The position numbers were made by a program, and so were the translations under genes. A DNA stretch of 64,000 nucleotides from an uncultured Mucispirillum sp. (GTDB lineage: Bacteria > Chrysiogenota > Deferribacteres > Deferribacterales > Mucispirillaceae): assembly GCA_944323205.1 (NCBI GenBank), contig CALURO010000010.1, positions 1 through 64,000 of the forward strand, given 5' to 3'. Positions within the stretch are counted from its first letter, which is position 1. Every line of letters begins with the position of its first letter. Shown here piece after piece: positions 1 to 9,267 of this stretch. The notes under the pieces were generated by a model that was given only the letters and a program-made list of their open reading frames with translations, had not been told where the DNA came from and searched no databases.

Positions 1-180
1 AAGCTCCTTTCATATTTTTTTAGTATATCATAGAAAACTTAAGTTCGCACTATTTACAGACTTTTTTTCACAGGCTCTTTAGATTTTACAATAAGTATAA
101 ATAGGCATAAAAATTTGTTTACATATCCACAAAAACTATGATAATATCATAACTTAATCATAAATAAACTGGAGTTTATA
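1..180. promoter_or_regulatory. Upstream region of putP with repeat end and candidate promoter
   Basis: No gene is seen here. Bases 53-76 carry the end of dispersed repeat family 2 (core TTTTTTTCACAGGCTC), which recurs downstream of putP at 1795-1819 in the same orientation. A weak sigma70-like promoter is possible: TTTACA at 118-123, a 16-base spacer, and GATAAT at 140-145. The Shine-Dalgarno sequence GGAG lies at 171-174, six bases before the putP ATG. The promoter call is inference. Confidence 0.4.
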
Positions 181-1692
181 ATGAATAACTGGATGACTTA
201 TGCTGCATTTGTATTATACTTTTTAATCTTAATTTTGATGGGTATACATTTTTATTTTAAATCCCGCAGATTAGAAGACTATTTACTAGGCGGCAGAGGT
301 ATGGGAAGCTGGGTAACAGCACTTTCTGCTCAGGCAAGCGATATGAGTGGCTGGCTTTTAATGGGGCTTCCGGGAGCAATTTATCTTGCAGGTATGAACC
401 AAATATGGATAGCTGTTGGGCTTATTATAGGAACATTCTTAAACTGGGTTTTTGTTGCTGCAAGACTCAGGCTTTACACTGGCGAAACTGGCTCTATGAC
501 ACTTTCTTCTTTTCTTGGCAAAAGGTTTAAAGACCCTACTAACTCTTTAAGGCTTATATCTTCAGTTATTACATTATTATTCTTTACTGTTTATGCTGCA
601 TCCGGGCTTGTAAGTGCAGGCAAACTCTTTGAATCTATGTTTAATATAGATTATAGAACGGCAGTAGTCATAGGTATGGCTGTAATGATATTTTATACAC
701 TTTTAGGTGGCTTTCTAGCTGTATGCTGGACAGATTTATTTCAGGCACTACTTATGATATTTGCAATTGTAGTGCTTCCATTTATTGCATACAGCAATAT
801 TGACCCGGAAACAATGACTAAAGCATTTGCTGCAAAAGATGGCACATTTAATCCTATTCCACAGGGTGCTGTTATTGCTGTAATATTATCTATTATTTCA
901 AGTGCTGCCTGGGGGCTTGGATATTTTGGACAGCCACATATACTTGTTAGATTTATGAGTGTGAAAACTATTAAACTTCTACCACGCTCTATAACAATTG
1001 CTATGGTTTGGGTTATTATTTCGCTTGCAGGTGCCGTTATAATTGGACTTTTAGGAATACCTTTGTATAAAGAACTGCCAAGCGGTGATGAAGAAAAAGT
1101 GCTTATATACATGATAAGAGATTTTGTATCACCTTATTTTATTGGTGTGCTTTTAGCAGCAATTTTGGCAGCTATTATGTCTACAATTTCATCTCAACTG
1201 CTTGTATGCTCATCAACATTAACTGAAGATATTTATGCTAATGTTATTAAGCCGAAAGCTGGCAGTAAAGAACTTCTGTTTGTAAGCAGAGTATTTGTAT
1301 TGATAATATCATTGATAGCACTTGTGCTTTCTTTTGATAAATCAAGCAATATTTTCCAGCTTGTAACATTTGCATGGGGTGGTTTTGGTGCAGCATTTGG
1401 ACCTGTTGTCCTTATGGCACTTTATTCTAGAAAAACAACATGGTATTCTGCCCTTACCGGTATGGTAATAGGAACAATAGTTATGCTTACATGGTATTTT
1501 ACAGGATTAAATAAATATATGTATGAAATAGTACCCGGCTTTTTAGCAAACATTATTGTAATGTTTATAATTAACTATATTAAGCCAAATACAAATCAAG
1601 AAATAGATGATGAATATAACAGAGTTCAGCAGTATTTAAAAGACGGCTACACTCCACCAAGTAAAGATGGTGAAGCAGACTGCTGTAATTAA
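181..1692 (+). CDS. putP: Sodium/proline symporter PutP
   Basis: An inner-membrane sodium:solute symporter of the SSS family that imports L-proline with sodium. The 503-residue product has the family length and about 13 hydrophobic segments. The N-terminal region contains the SSS hallmark stretch LLGGRGMGSWVTALSAQASDMSG (residues about 35-58), the sodium/proline-binding region of PutP. The C-terminus ends in a short hydrophilic tail with a Cys pair. GGAG six bases upstream supports the start. The gene stands alone and is flanked on both sides by family 2 repeats. Proline as substrate is inferred from resemblance to PutP; another SSS substrate is possible. Confidence 0.9.
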   Translation: MNNWMTYAAFVLYFLILILMGIHFYFKSRRLEDYLLGGRGMGSWVTALSAQASDMSGWLLMGLPGAIYLAGMNQIWIAVGLIIGTFLNWVFVAARLRLYTGETGSMTLSSFLGKRFKDPTNSLRLISSVITLLFFTVYAASGLVSAGKLFESMFNIDYRTAVVIGMAVMIFYTLLGGFLAVCWTDLFQALLMIFAIVVLPFIAYSNIDPETMTKAFAAKDGTFNPIPQGAVIAVILSIISSAAWGLGYFGQPHILVRFMSVKTIKLLPRSITIAMVWVIISLAGAVIIGLLGIPLYKELPSGDEEKVLIYMIRDFVSPYFIGVLLAAILAAIMSTISSQLLVCSSTLTEDIYANVIKPKAGSKELLFVSRVFVLIISLIALVLSFDKSSNIFQLVTFAWGGFGAAFGPVVLMALYSRKTTWYSALTGMVIGTIVMLTWYFTGLNKYMYEIVPGFLANIIVMFIINYIKPNTNQEIDDEYNRVQQYLKDGYTPPSKDGEADCCN

Positions 1693-1699
1693 TAAAACA

Positions 1700-1818
1700 A
1701 GCCTGTGAAAACTAAATTCCTGCTCTTGACTGAATAACTTTATTCTGGTATTCATAGAGCAGGATATATAAAAATATAATCATAGAAAACTGAATTTACA
1801 GACTTTTTTTCACAGGCT
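1700..1818. repeat. Family 2 intergenic repeat, inverted-repeat element
   Basis: The left end AGCCTGTGAAA (1700-1710) is the reverse complement of the right end TTTCACAGGCT (1808-1818). Inside is a second arm pair, CCTGCTCT (1719-1726) and AGAGCAGG (1756-1763). The right end, with the preceding TTTACAGACTTTTTTT, matches the sequence before putP at 53-76. Related ends occur near 14480, 39083, 40376 and 54250. This looks like a small non-autonomous hairpin element. It may also terminate putP transcription. Confidence 0.6.
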
Positions 1819-1869
1819 CAACTTATATTAGAAAAATTATATATAGAACTACTGTAAATATAAACAAAA

Positions 1870-1892
1870 AAGGCGGTATATATTACCGCCTT
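1870..1892. terminator. Bidirectional intrinsic terminator between putP and the M16 peptidase gene
   Basis: A perfect 9-bp stem AAGGCGGTA / TACCGCCTT with a 5-base loop lies between two convergent genes. It is preceded by an A-run and followed by a TTAAAAT stretch, so it can act on both strands. Confidence 0.8.
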
Positions 1893-1916
1893 AAAATAGC
1901 TATATCAAATTATATA

Positions 1917-3227
1917 TTATTCATTTGATGTAATACCAAAATACATTGGACCGCTTGTCATTTTTTTAGCAGCAGCAACAATATCTGCTTTTGTAACTTT
2001 ATCTATACCCTTTTCATAATTTAAATGATAATCTTTAAAATCAAGCACATAAGCATAGCCTATATTTTGAGCAAGCGAAGAAACATTTTCTTCTTCAAAG
2101 ATATTTTTACTTTTCAGCCTGTTTTTTGCTTTCTCTATACGGCTTTCTTCAATATTACCAGCAGCTATATTATTAATAATTTCCATAGCTTCTTTTCTAA
2201 ATTTTTCACCATTACCGCGAGGCACAACAGCCATCGCTCCAAAAAGACCGTTATAATGGTTAAAAAGACCTATATCTGTTACATATATTGCCGTGTTGTT
2301 TTTATTTTTTATAATCTCATTTAAAAGAGAATATTCACCGCCAGAAAGTACTTCCGCAAATACTTCTTCTGCATATACTGTATTAATATCCTGCTTACCT
2401 GTAGGGAAAGAAAATACTGCATAGTCTACATTTACATCTGCTTTAAAGTTTTTATCAATTGATTTTGTAAATGTAACTTGATTTTCCCCTTTATAAAGTT
2501 TACCTGCAGGCACATCTCTTGTTTGGTTAAAATATTTTGCAGCTAAATCAAAAGCCTGTTTTTCTTCAATATCGCCAACAATAACTAATGTCATATTCTG
2601 CGGATGGTAAAATCTGTTATAATAATCAACTATTTCCTGTCTTGTAAAAGCACTTACAGTTTCAGATGATCCAATGACCTGCCTTGCATAAGGTGTGCCT
2701 TCAAATAATGTAGCCTGTAAATCCTGCCACATTTTATAGGACGGGTCATCATATTTTCTATTGATTTCCTGCAGAACAACTGGTTTTTCTCTGTCTATCT
2801 CTGACTGTAAAAGCAGTGCATTAAATACCATATCACTTACTACTTCATAAGCAGCTTCAGCTTCATCTACTGGTATTGTTACATAATAGTTAGTAACATC
2901 AAGGCTTGTAAAAGCATTATTATAACCACCTTTAGCATCAAGATATTCATCTATTTCACCGGGTTTAAATTTTTTAGTGCCGTTAAAAAGCATATGCTCT
3001 AAAAAGTGGGATATACCTGAAAGTTTGTCATTTTCATTAACAGAGCCGGTTTTTATCCAGCATTGAACAGATACAACTTTAACACCAGGCACCTTTTCAT
3101 ATAATACAGTTACTCCATTATCAAGTTTTTTTTCAACAGGTGCACTCATTACATTCTCCGAAAAAATAAATATTAAAAAAAGAGCGGCTGTCATCACCGC
3201 TCTATATGTATTATTAAAATATTTCAT
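1917..3227 (-). CDS. M16 family zinc metallopeptidase, exported
   Basis: A periplasmic or membrane-associated zinc peptidase of the pitrilysin/insulinase family (M16B, about 430 residues). Residues 1-29 form a signal peptide. The inverted zinc motif HxxEH is seen as HFLEHMLFNGT near residue 75, followed by the acidic third-ligand region (EKPVVLQEINRKYDD). The N-terminal M16 domain covers residues about 30-180 and the C-terminal inactive-type domain about 185-370. Single-chain M16B enzymes usually pair as dimers or heterodimers; no partner gene is adjacent. The natural substrate cannot be inferred. Confidence 0.85.
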   Translation of the reverse strand: MKYFNNTYRAVMTAALFLIFIFSENVMSAPVEKKLDNGVTVLYEKVPGVKVVSVQCWIKTGSVNENDKLSGISHFLEHMLFNGTKKFKPGEIDEYLDAKGGYNNAFTSLDVTNYYVTIPVDEAEAAYEVVSDMVFNALLLQSEIDREKPVVLQEINRKYDDPSYKMWQDLQATLFEGTPYARQVIGSSETVSAFTRQEIVDYYNRFYHPQNMTLVIVGDIEEKQAFDLAAKYFNQTRDVPAGKLYKGENQVTFTKSIDKNFKADVNVDYAVFSFPTGKQDINTVYAEEVFAEVLSGGEYSLLNEIIKNKNNTAIYVTDIGLFNHYNGLFGAMAVVPRGNGEKFRKEAMEIINNIAAGNIEESRIEKAKNRLKSKNIFEEENVSSLAQNIGYAYVLDFKDYHLNYEKGIDKVTKADIVAAAKKMTSGPMYFGITSNE

Positions 3228-3247
3228 TAAACCACTCTTTTATATTA

Positions 3248-3724
3248 TTAGTCCGCATCAGGACGAGGCTTTAATGCCACTTCAATAACAAATTCCTGGT
3301 CGCCAACCTTAAATCTAACACCGATACACACAACATTGCTTGGTCTGTTAATAGTGTGGTTTTTACCAGTAATAACATTAGGGATACCTATGTTATATTT
3401 ATAGCCCTGTTCGGCAAACACCCTTTTAGAGCCGCCAGCAATCATATTTACGAACTCACCAATTGCATCTACAACATCTTTACTCATATTTTTCTTTGGT
3501 TCACCAAGAAAACCAGATACAATATCTAAAGCCAGCTTCTCTGGAAAGCTGACTACAACGAACCCTGACATTTTACCAGCAATGCCAATAACACCAGAAA
3601 TATCGTATGCCATTCTATCATCTTGTTTAATATATACTTCGCCTTTTTTGGCTTCAATACCCGCCATTGTAGAAAGAACATTCAATGTTGCGGTAATGAA
3701 AGGGTTAATCATTTCAGCTTTCAT
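3248..3724 (-). CDS. cheX: CheX-type chemotaxis phosphatase
   Basis: A cytoplasmic CheC/CheX-family protein of 158 residues. CheX dephosphorylates CheY-P and so resets flagellar motor signalling. The family's catalytic E-x-x-N pattern is seen in GEFVNMIAGGSKR (residues about 90-102). The fold is a single CheX domain with no receiver fusion. The ATG at 3724 has GGAGA six bases upstream and is preferred over the in-frame TTG at 3727. No other chemotaxis gene is in the window. It lies between the M16 peptidase gene and alaS, all on the minus strand. Confidence 0.85.
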   Translation of the reverse strand: MKAEMINPFITATLNVLSTMAGIEAKKGEVYIKQDDRMAYDISGVIGIAGKMSGFVVVSFPEKLALDIVSGFLGEPKKNMSKDVVDAIGEFVNMIAGGSKRVFAEQGYKYNIGIPNVITGKNHTINRPSNVVCIGVRFKVGDQEFVIEVALKPRPDAD

Positions 3725-3820
3725 CAAAATCTCCTAATAATATTTACATTAATAAATCAATATATAATATTACATTTAATATGTCTACAAAAAAACATAT
3801 ATTTTTTCATTTTTTTTAGA

Positions 3821-6454
3821 CTATATCAAATCATATATTTTATCAAGAGCTTCAGGCAGTTTATCAATATATTTTGTCCCCGCCTGAGCCATATCTGCTT
3901 TGCCGCCGCCAGAGCCGCCTGCTGCTGCTGCAATCTCTTTAATTATAGCACCAGCATTATATTTATCTGTTAAATCTTTTGATACTCCGCATATAATTGC
4001 TGCTTTATCTTCATCAGTTTGTGCACCAATTACAATAATACAGCTGCCTAATTTATTTCTGCCAGTATCTATTACATCTCTCATTAATGGAATATTTGAT
4101 TTTTCAAATAATATACGAGCAACTTTTATACCTTTAATCTCTTTCACATTTTCAAAAATAGTATCTGCAACTTTAGGAACGATACGCTCCCCTGCTGCTT
4201 TAACTTTTTTTTCAAGGGCTTTATGGTTTTTAAGAATATCTGCAACTCTTTCTGCTGCTTCTGCCGGCTGACATTTTAAAACACTAAGCACCTGTTTCAT
4301 ATATTTATCCATATCTGAAAGGTATTTAAATGCCTTATGGCTTGTAACAGCCTCTATTCTTCTTACCCCCTGTGCAACACTTGATTCTGAAAGGATTTTA
4401 AAAAGCCCTATTACACCAGTTCTATCAACATGGCAGCCACCACACAGCTCTTTTGAATAGTTTGCAATCTGCACAACGCGGACTTCTTCGCCATATTTTT
4501 CGCCAAACAGAGCAGTTGCCCCTTCCTGCATTGCATCTTCAAGAGATTCTATTCTTTTATGAACTGGATAGTTGGCAGTAATAGCTCTGTTAACTTCCAT
4601 TTCAATTGCCTCTATCTGCTCGCCTGTTAATGCCTGAGAGTGTGTAAAGTCAAAACGCAGTCTTTCGTCATTTACTAAAGAGCCTGCCTGTCTTGCATGG
4701 TCGCCAACAATAGTCTGCAATGCTTTATGTAAAAGATGAGTTGCAGTATGGTTATATTCTGTATACTGCCTGATAGTTTCATCAACTTCTACCCTTACTT
4801 TATCCTGCTCTTTGAAAAATCCTTTTAATACTTTACCCCTGTGGAAAATCATATTATTTAATTTTAAAGTATTTTCTATTTTAAAAAGACTTCCGTCACT
4901 AGAAGTAATGATACCTTTATCACCTGCCTGACCGCCGCCTTCTGCATAACTTGTTGTAACATCAAGGATAATATCTACATTATCCCCTTCCTGCACTTCA
5001 TAAACTCGTTTATCATTAGATACCATAGCAAGAATTTTACCGCTTGCAATAAGCCCAGCATAGCCGCCAAACTCTGTAACAATTTGTCCGCTTAATTCTT
5101 TTAATGCATCAGAAGTGCCGCTTGTAGTAATGCCAAGAGATGATGCTTTTGCTCGAGCCTGCTGCTGCTCCATCATTTTATCAAAACCAGCCATATCAAG
5201 AGTATAGCCAGCATCTGAGGCAATATCTTCAAGTAAATCTACAGGAAACCCATATGTATCATAGAGTTTAAAAATATCTTCTCCATCGATAATTTTTGAT
5301 GATTTATATTTTTCAAGCAGTTCTTCTTCAATAATTTTCATACCTGTTGCAAGAGTTTTGCCAAACCCTTTTTCTTCTGTTTCAACTGTTTTTGTAATAA
5401 ATGATTTTTTATCTGTCAGTTCAACATAATGGTCTTTCATAAAATCTACAACAAACCCGCATACTTCATAGAAAAATTCATGCTCTAAACCAAGCATTTT
5501 ACCATGCCGCATTGCCCTTCTCATAATTTTTCTTAATGTATAGCCTCTTTTTTCATTAGATGGTAGAACTCCATCACCAATTAAAAATGTTGCACTTCTT
5601 GAATGGTCTGCTATAACTCTTAAAGATATATCTGTCTGCTCATTTTTGCCATATTCTACACCAGCAAGGTGTGCTGTATAATCTATTATAGGTCTTATTA
5701 AGTCAGTTTCATAATTGCTTTGCTTATTCTGCATAACAGCTGCAATTCTTTCTAAGCCCATACCAGTATCAATAGATGGTTTTGGAAGTGGGGAAAGATT
5801 ACCTTTTTCATCTCTGTTAAACTGCATAAATACTAAGTTCCAAAGCTCTAAATGTCTGTCACAGTCACAGTCTGGGTTACAGTCTGGTCTGCCGCAGCCT
5901 ACCCCTTCGCCCTGGTCAATAAAAATTTCTGAGCAAGGACCACATGGACCTGTATCACCCATTTGCCAGAAGTTATCTTTTGCACCTTTTCTATATATTT
6001 TATCAGGTGAAAGTCCTGCAACTTCCTGCCATAAATTAAATGCTTCATCATCGTCTTGATATACTGTTACGAATAATTTTTCTACAGGCAGCTCTAATTC
6101 TTTTGTTAAAAATGTCCATGCAAAATTAATAGCATCTCTTTTAAAATAATCACCAAAAGAGAAGTTACCAAGCATTTCAAAAAAAGTATGGTGGCGTGCA
6201 GTTCTGCCAACATTTTCTAAATCATTATGTTTACCGCCTGCACGAACTACTTTCTGGCATGATACAGCTCTCTTGTAGCTTCTTGTTTCTTTGCCAAGAA
6301 AAATATCTTTAAACTGGTTCATACCTGCATTTGCAAAAAGTAAAGTTGGGTCATCATGAGGCACAAGGCTTGATGATGAAACAACAGTATGACCGTTATC
6401 TGCAAAATATTTTAGAAATGCAGCTCTTATCTGGCTGCCTGTCATCTTTTTCAT
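3821..6454 (-). CDS. alaS: Alanyl-tRNA synthetase
   Basis: Charges tRNA-Ala with alanine (class II synthetase) in the cytoplasm. The 877-residue length is normal. The N-terminus MKKMTGSQIRAAFLKYFADN is typical, with the class II catalytic core (residues about 1-250, including GMNQFKD and the Cys-rich GCGRPDCNPDCDCDRH insertion). The editing domain shows the metal motif HTATHLLH near residue 565 and CGGCHVDRTG near 665. A C-terminal DHHA1/C-Ala domain ends in a Gly-rich GGSGGGKADMAQAG motif. The ATG at 6454, with GGAGAA seven bases upstream, is preferred over one eight codons earlier. Confidence 0.97.
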   Translation of the reverse strand: MKKMTGSQIRAAFLKYFADNGHTVVSSSSLVPHDDPTLLFANAGMNQFKDIFLGKETRSYKRAVSCQKVVRAGGKHNDLENVGRTARHHTFFEMLGNFSFGDYFKRDAINFAWTFLTKELELPVEKLFVTVYQDDDEAFNLWQEVAGLSPDKIYRKGAKDNFWQMGDTGPCGPCSEIFIDQGEGVGCGRPDCNPDCDCDRHLELWNLVFMQFNRDEKGNLSPLPKPSIDTGMGLERIAAVMQNKQSNYETDLIRPIIDYTAHLAGVEYGKNEQTDISLRVIADHSRSATFLIGDGVLPSNEKRGYTLRKIMRRAMRHGKMLGLEHEFFYEVCGFVVDFMKDHYVELTDKKSFITKTVETEEKGFGKTLATGMKIIEEELLEKYKSSKIIDGEDIFKLYDTYGFPVDLLEDIASDAGYTLDMAGFDKMMEQQQARAKASSLGITTSGTSDALKELSGQIVTEFGGYAGLIASGKILAMVSNDKRVYEVQEGDNVDIILDVTTSYAEGGGQAGDKGIITSSDGSLFKIENTLKLNNMIFHRGKVLKGFFKEQDKVRVEVDETIRQYTEYNHTATHLLHKALQTIVGDHARQAGSLVNDERLRFDFTHSQALTGEQIEAIEMEVNRAITANYPVHKRIESLEDAMQEGATALFGEKYGEEVRVVQIANYSKELCGGCHVDRTGVIGLFKILSESSVAQGVRRIEAVTSHKAFKYLSDMDKYMKQVLSVLKCQPAEAAERVADILKNHKALEKKVKAAGERIVPKVADTIFENVKEIKGIKVARILFEKSNIPLMRDVIDTGRNKLGSCIIVIGAQTDEDKAAIICGVSKDLTDKYNAGAIIKEIAAAAGGSGGGKADMAQAGTKYIDKLPEALDKIYDLI

Positions 6455-6695
6455 ATATATTTCTCCATAAATTATCATTACATATTCATTATAACTTTAA
6501 ACAGCGATTATTATTTTATTACATTTTTATATAAATGTGTAGCAAAATTTATTATAAAATGCAAAAAATATTTTCTATAAAGTAATAAGCCGCATAAACT
6601 ATCAGTTTACATTAATTCTACTACTCGTCGGTTGAAATATTATAAAAATTTATATAACAATACAAAAATTAGAGTAATTAATTTTGGAGAATTAT

Positions 6696-7082
6696 ATGGA
6701 AGAAAAAAGTCTTGGAAAAATAATTGCAGAACTGCGTAAAGAAAATAATATGACACAAATGGATTTAGCTGAAAAAATGTGTGTAACAGATAAAGCCGTT
6801 TCAAAATGGGAAAGAGATATTTCATGCCCTGATATTAAAACTATTAATAAACTTGCAGAAATATTTAATGTAGATATAAATATACTCTTAAATACAAAAG
6901 TGAATACTAAATCTATAAAAACCCATTCAATTATTAATCAGATATTAAGCTCAGTTGCTGTTGCTATGGGTGTTGCCTGTATTGTATTACTTTTAATAAA
7001 TAAAGTAGATATTAAAGATGCCATTCTAATGCTTGCAATAGGGCTGACTTCAATAGGTATATATATTTTAAAAAATAAATAA
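6696..7082 (+). CDS. XRE-family HTH transcriptional regulator with membrane tail
   Basis: A 128-residue protein. Residues 1-62 are a Cro/C1-type helix-turn-helix (LGKIIAELRKENNMTQMDLA, then VTDKAVSKWERD), the DNA-binding fold of XRE regulators. Residues about 75-128 hold two hydrophobic segments, so the regulator is probably tethered to the inner membrane. Such HTH-plus-membrane proteins are common in Firmicutes; the target here is unknown. ATG 6696 has GGAGA at 6686-6690, while the upstream in-frame TTG overlaps that ribosome site and is unlikely. It converges on pckA across a shared terminator. Confidence 0.8.
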   Translation: MEEKSLGKIIAELRKENNMTQMDLAEKMCVTDKAVSKWERDISCPDIKTINKLAEIFNVDINILLNTKVNTKSIKTHSIINQILSSVAVAMGVACIVLLLINKVDIKDAILMLAIGLTSIGIYILKNK

Positions 7083-7103
7083 GGCGTGCAATATGCACGC
7101 CTT
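7081..7103. terminator. Bidirectional terminator between HTH gene and pckA
   Basis: A perfect 10-bp stem AAGGCGTGCA / TGCACGCCTT with a 3-base loop starts in the HTH stop codon and lies 33 bases past the pckA stop. A/T-rich flanks on both sides suit termination of both convergent genes. Confidence 0.85.
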
Positions 7104-7135
7104 ATTTATGTATATAAAATTATGTAATTTTATAC

Positions 7136-8740
7136 TTATGCTTTTGGAGCACCTTTTAAAACTTCGCTAGTCATATCGTTTTCTGGATATTTTTTGAAGT
7201 TTGCAATAAATTTAGATGCTAATTCTTTTAATGCCGCATTGTATTCAGTCTGGTCTTTCCAGCCTTTAGAAGGGTCTAATATTTCAGGATTAACACCCGG
7301 AATAGTATTAGGAATACCAAAACCAAATACTGGACATTCATGGAAACCGCCTTTATCAACTTCGCCGTCTAAAATAGCATTAACTATCGCCCTTGTATCT
7401 TTAATAGAGAAACGCTGACCAACACCATATTTACCACCAAAAAGACCAGTGTTAACAAGGTAAGCATTAACGCCGTTAGCTTTCATTTTTTCTGCTAAGA
7501 TTTTAGCATAGTAGAATGGGTGGAATACCATAAATGGTTCGCCAAAGCATGTAGAGAAAGTAGCTGTTGGCTCTTTAACACCTTTTTCTGTTCCTGCAAC
7601 TTTTGCAGTGTAACCAGAAACAAAGTGATACATAGCTTGATTTAAGTTAAGTTTTGCAACAGGTGGAAGAACACCAAACGCATCATAAGTTAAGAAAATA
7701 ATATTTTTTGGCTGACCGCCTTTATTATCTGGAGAAATTCTTGGCATTTGAGAAAGTGGATAAGAAGAACGAGTGTTTTCAGTTAACTTATCGCTGTCTA
7801 AGTCAATTTCTCTAGTTATTGGGTCATAAACAACATTTTCTAATATTGTGCCATAAGAATGAGTAGTTCTGTATATATCTGGCTCCATTTCTTTAGAAAG
7901 TTTAATAACTTTCGCATAGCAGCCACCTTCAATATTAAATACACCTTTGTCATTCCAGCCGTGTTCGTCATCACCAATAAGAACGCGTTTAGGGTCAGAA
8001 GAAAGTGTAGTTTTACCAGTGCCTGATAAACCAAAGAATATAGCAGTATCGCCTTTTTCACCAATATTTGCAGAGCAGTGCATACTCATAATGCCTTGTT
8101 TTGGCAGATAGTAGTTCATAACAGTAAATACTGATTTTTTAAGCTCACCTGCATACTGAGTGCCGCCTATTAAAACTACTTTTTTAGCAAAGTTTAACAT
8201 AATAACTGTGCTTGAACGAGTGCCGTGTTTTGCTGTGTCTGCTTGGAAGTTTGGAAGATATATAACTGTAAAGTCAGCTTGAAAGCCATTTAATTTAGAT
8301 AAATCTTTTTCACATATAAACATATTGCGTGCAAACATATTATGCCATGCAAATTCGCCAATAACACGAACTTTCAGACGGCAAGATTCATCTGCACCAG
8401 CATATAATTCCTGAACAAATAATTCTTTACCATCACAAAAAGCCATCATATCATTATAAAGAGTATTAAACTGAGCTTCGCTAGCTTCTTTAGCAGCTGA
8501 TGAGTCCCAGTTAACATCTTTTTCAGAAGTAGCTTCTCTAACAACATATTTATCTTGAGCAGAACGCCCTGTATGTGTACCAGTTTCAAAAACCATGGCA
8601 CCGCCTTTTACCACATGACCTTCACCGCGTTTGATAGCTTCTTCATAAAGAGCTTCTGTTGGCATATTTAAGTAGATTGCTTTTGGATTATTAATTCCAT
8701 ATGATTTTAAATAGTCAGTTGTTGCATTATAGCCGCTCAT
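7136..8740 (-). CDS. pckA: Phosphoenolpyruvate carboxykinase (ATP)
   Basis: Interconverts oxaloacetate plus ATP with phosphoenolpyruvate, CO2 and ADP, the entry to gluconeogenesis or, in some anaerobes, CO2 fixation toward oxaloacetate. The 534-residue protein shows RSAQDKYVV near the N-terminus, the ATP-type P-loop GLSGTGKTTLSSD at residues about 236-248 and the metal-binding GDDEHGW. The ATG at 8740 is set by a strong GGAGGA site seven bases upstream (8748-8753); the longer reading frame upstream lacks support. A well-spaced promoter precedes it and a terminator follows. It is divergent from the HNH gene. Confidence 0.96.
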   Translation of the reverse strand: MSGYNATTDYLKSYGINNPKAIYLNMPTEALYEEAIKRGEGHVVKGGAMVFETGTHTGRSAQDKYVVREATSEKDVNWDSSAAKEASEAQFNTLYNDMMAFCDGKELFVQELYAGADESCRLKVRVIGEFAWHNMFARNMFICEKDLSKLNGFQADFTVIYLPNFQADTAKHGTRSSTVIMLNFAKKVVLIGGTQYAGELKKSVFTVMNYYLPKQGIMSMHCSANIGEKGDTAIFFGLSGTGKTTLSSDPKRVLIGDDEHGWNDKGVFNIEGGCYAKVIKLSKEMEPDIYRTTHSYGTILENVVYDPITREIDLDSDKLTENTRSSYPLSQMPRISPDNKGGQPKNIIFLTYDAFGVLPPVAKLNLNQAMYHFVSGYTAKVAGTEKGVKEPTATFSTCFGEPFMVFHPFYYAKILAEKMKANGVNAYLVNTGLFGGKYGVGQRFSIKDTRAIVNAILDGEVDKGGFHECPVFGFGIPNTIPGVNPEILDPSKGWKDQTEYNAALKELASKFIANFKKYPENDMTSEVLKGAPKA

Positions 8741-8807
8741 ATTGTCTTCCTCCAATTTAGTGACTGAATTTCTATTTACAAACAGTCTCAATTTGATTAT
8801 AAATAAC

Positions 8808-8836
8808 AGCATAATACATTATTAAAATAAGGTCAA
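8808..8836 (-). promoter_or_regulatory. Sigma70-like promoter of pckA
   Basis: On the minus strand TTGACC (8836-8831), an exact 17-base spacer, then TATGCT (8813-8808). The predicted start near 8801 leaves a 60-base leader to the pckA ATG. Confidence 0.65.
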
Positions 8837-8890
8837 CAATATTAAGCGAAAAAAAGATTTTTTTTTCAAAATTAAAACGGTGGAATATTT

Positions 8891-9190
8891 ATGCAGGATT
8901 ATTTTATACCTTCAGCTTCTGAAAAAGAAATAGCAAAAGAAAGAGCAAAAGCTAGAGAATTAAGAAAAACTAACTGGTGGAATGAAAAAATCTCACATAG
9001 AGAATGCTACTACTGTGGCAAAACATTTAAGCCGGAAGAATTAACTATGGACCATATAGTGCCATTAATAAGGGGCGGTAAATCAACTAAAAATAATATT
9101 GTTCCTGCATGTAAAGAATGTAACAATGCTAAAAAACATAAACTGCCTATTGAATGGGCAGAATATTTAGAAAATATCAAGAAACAGTGA
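8891..9190 (+). CDS. Small HNH endonuclease
   Basis: A 99-residue protein with a basic helical N-terminus (residues 1-35) and an HNH domain. The zinc-binding pair CYYCGKTF and CKEC brackets the active-site segment MDHIVPLIRGGKSTKNNIVP (residues about 55-75). Single-domain HNH proteins of this size are widespread in bacterial chromosomes as nucleases of uncertain role. A GGTGGAA ribosome site precedes the start. It is divergent from pckA and has no phage neighbours, so a housekeeping role is as likely as a mobile one. Confidence 0.8.
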   Translation: MQDYFIPSASEKEIAKERAKARELRKTNWWNEKISHRECYYCGKTFKPEELTMDHIVPLIRGGKSTKNNIVPACKECNNAKKHKLPIEWAEYLENIKKQ

Positions 9191-9267
9191 GTTTTGAGTA
9201 TATTTTTATTGTAAAATTTTTACACTGCTGTTAAAATAAGTATTAATTTTATATGAGAGTATTATTT

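Noticed and set aside
3623..4271. Plus-strand frames opposite cheX and alaS
   Set aside because: They lie wholly or mainly inside strongly supported genes on the other strand and show antisense-type composition.
8747..8812. Longer pckA start 24 codons upstream
   Set aside because: The GGAGGA site is placed correctly only for 8740, and the upstream residues are unlike the PckA N-terminus.
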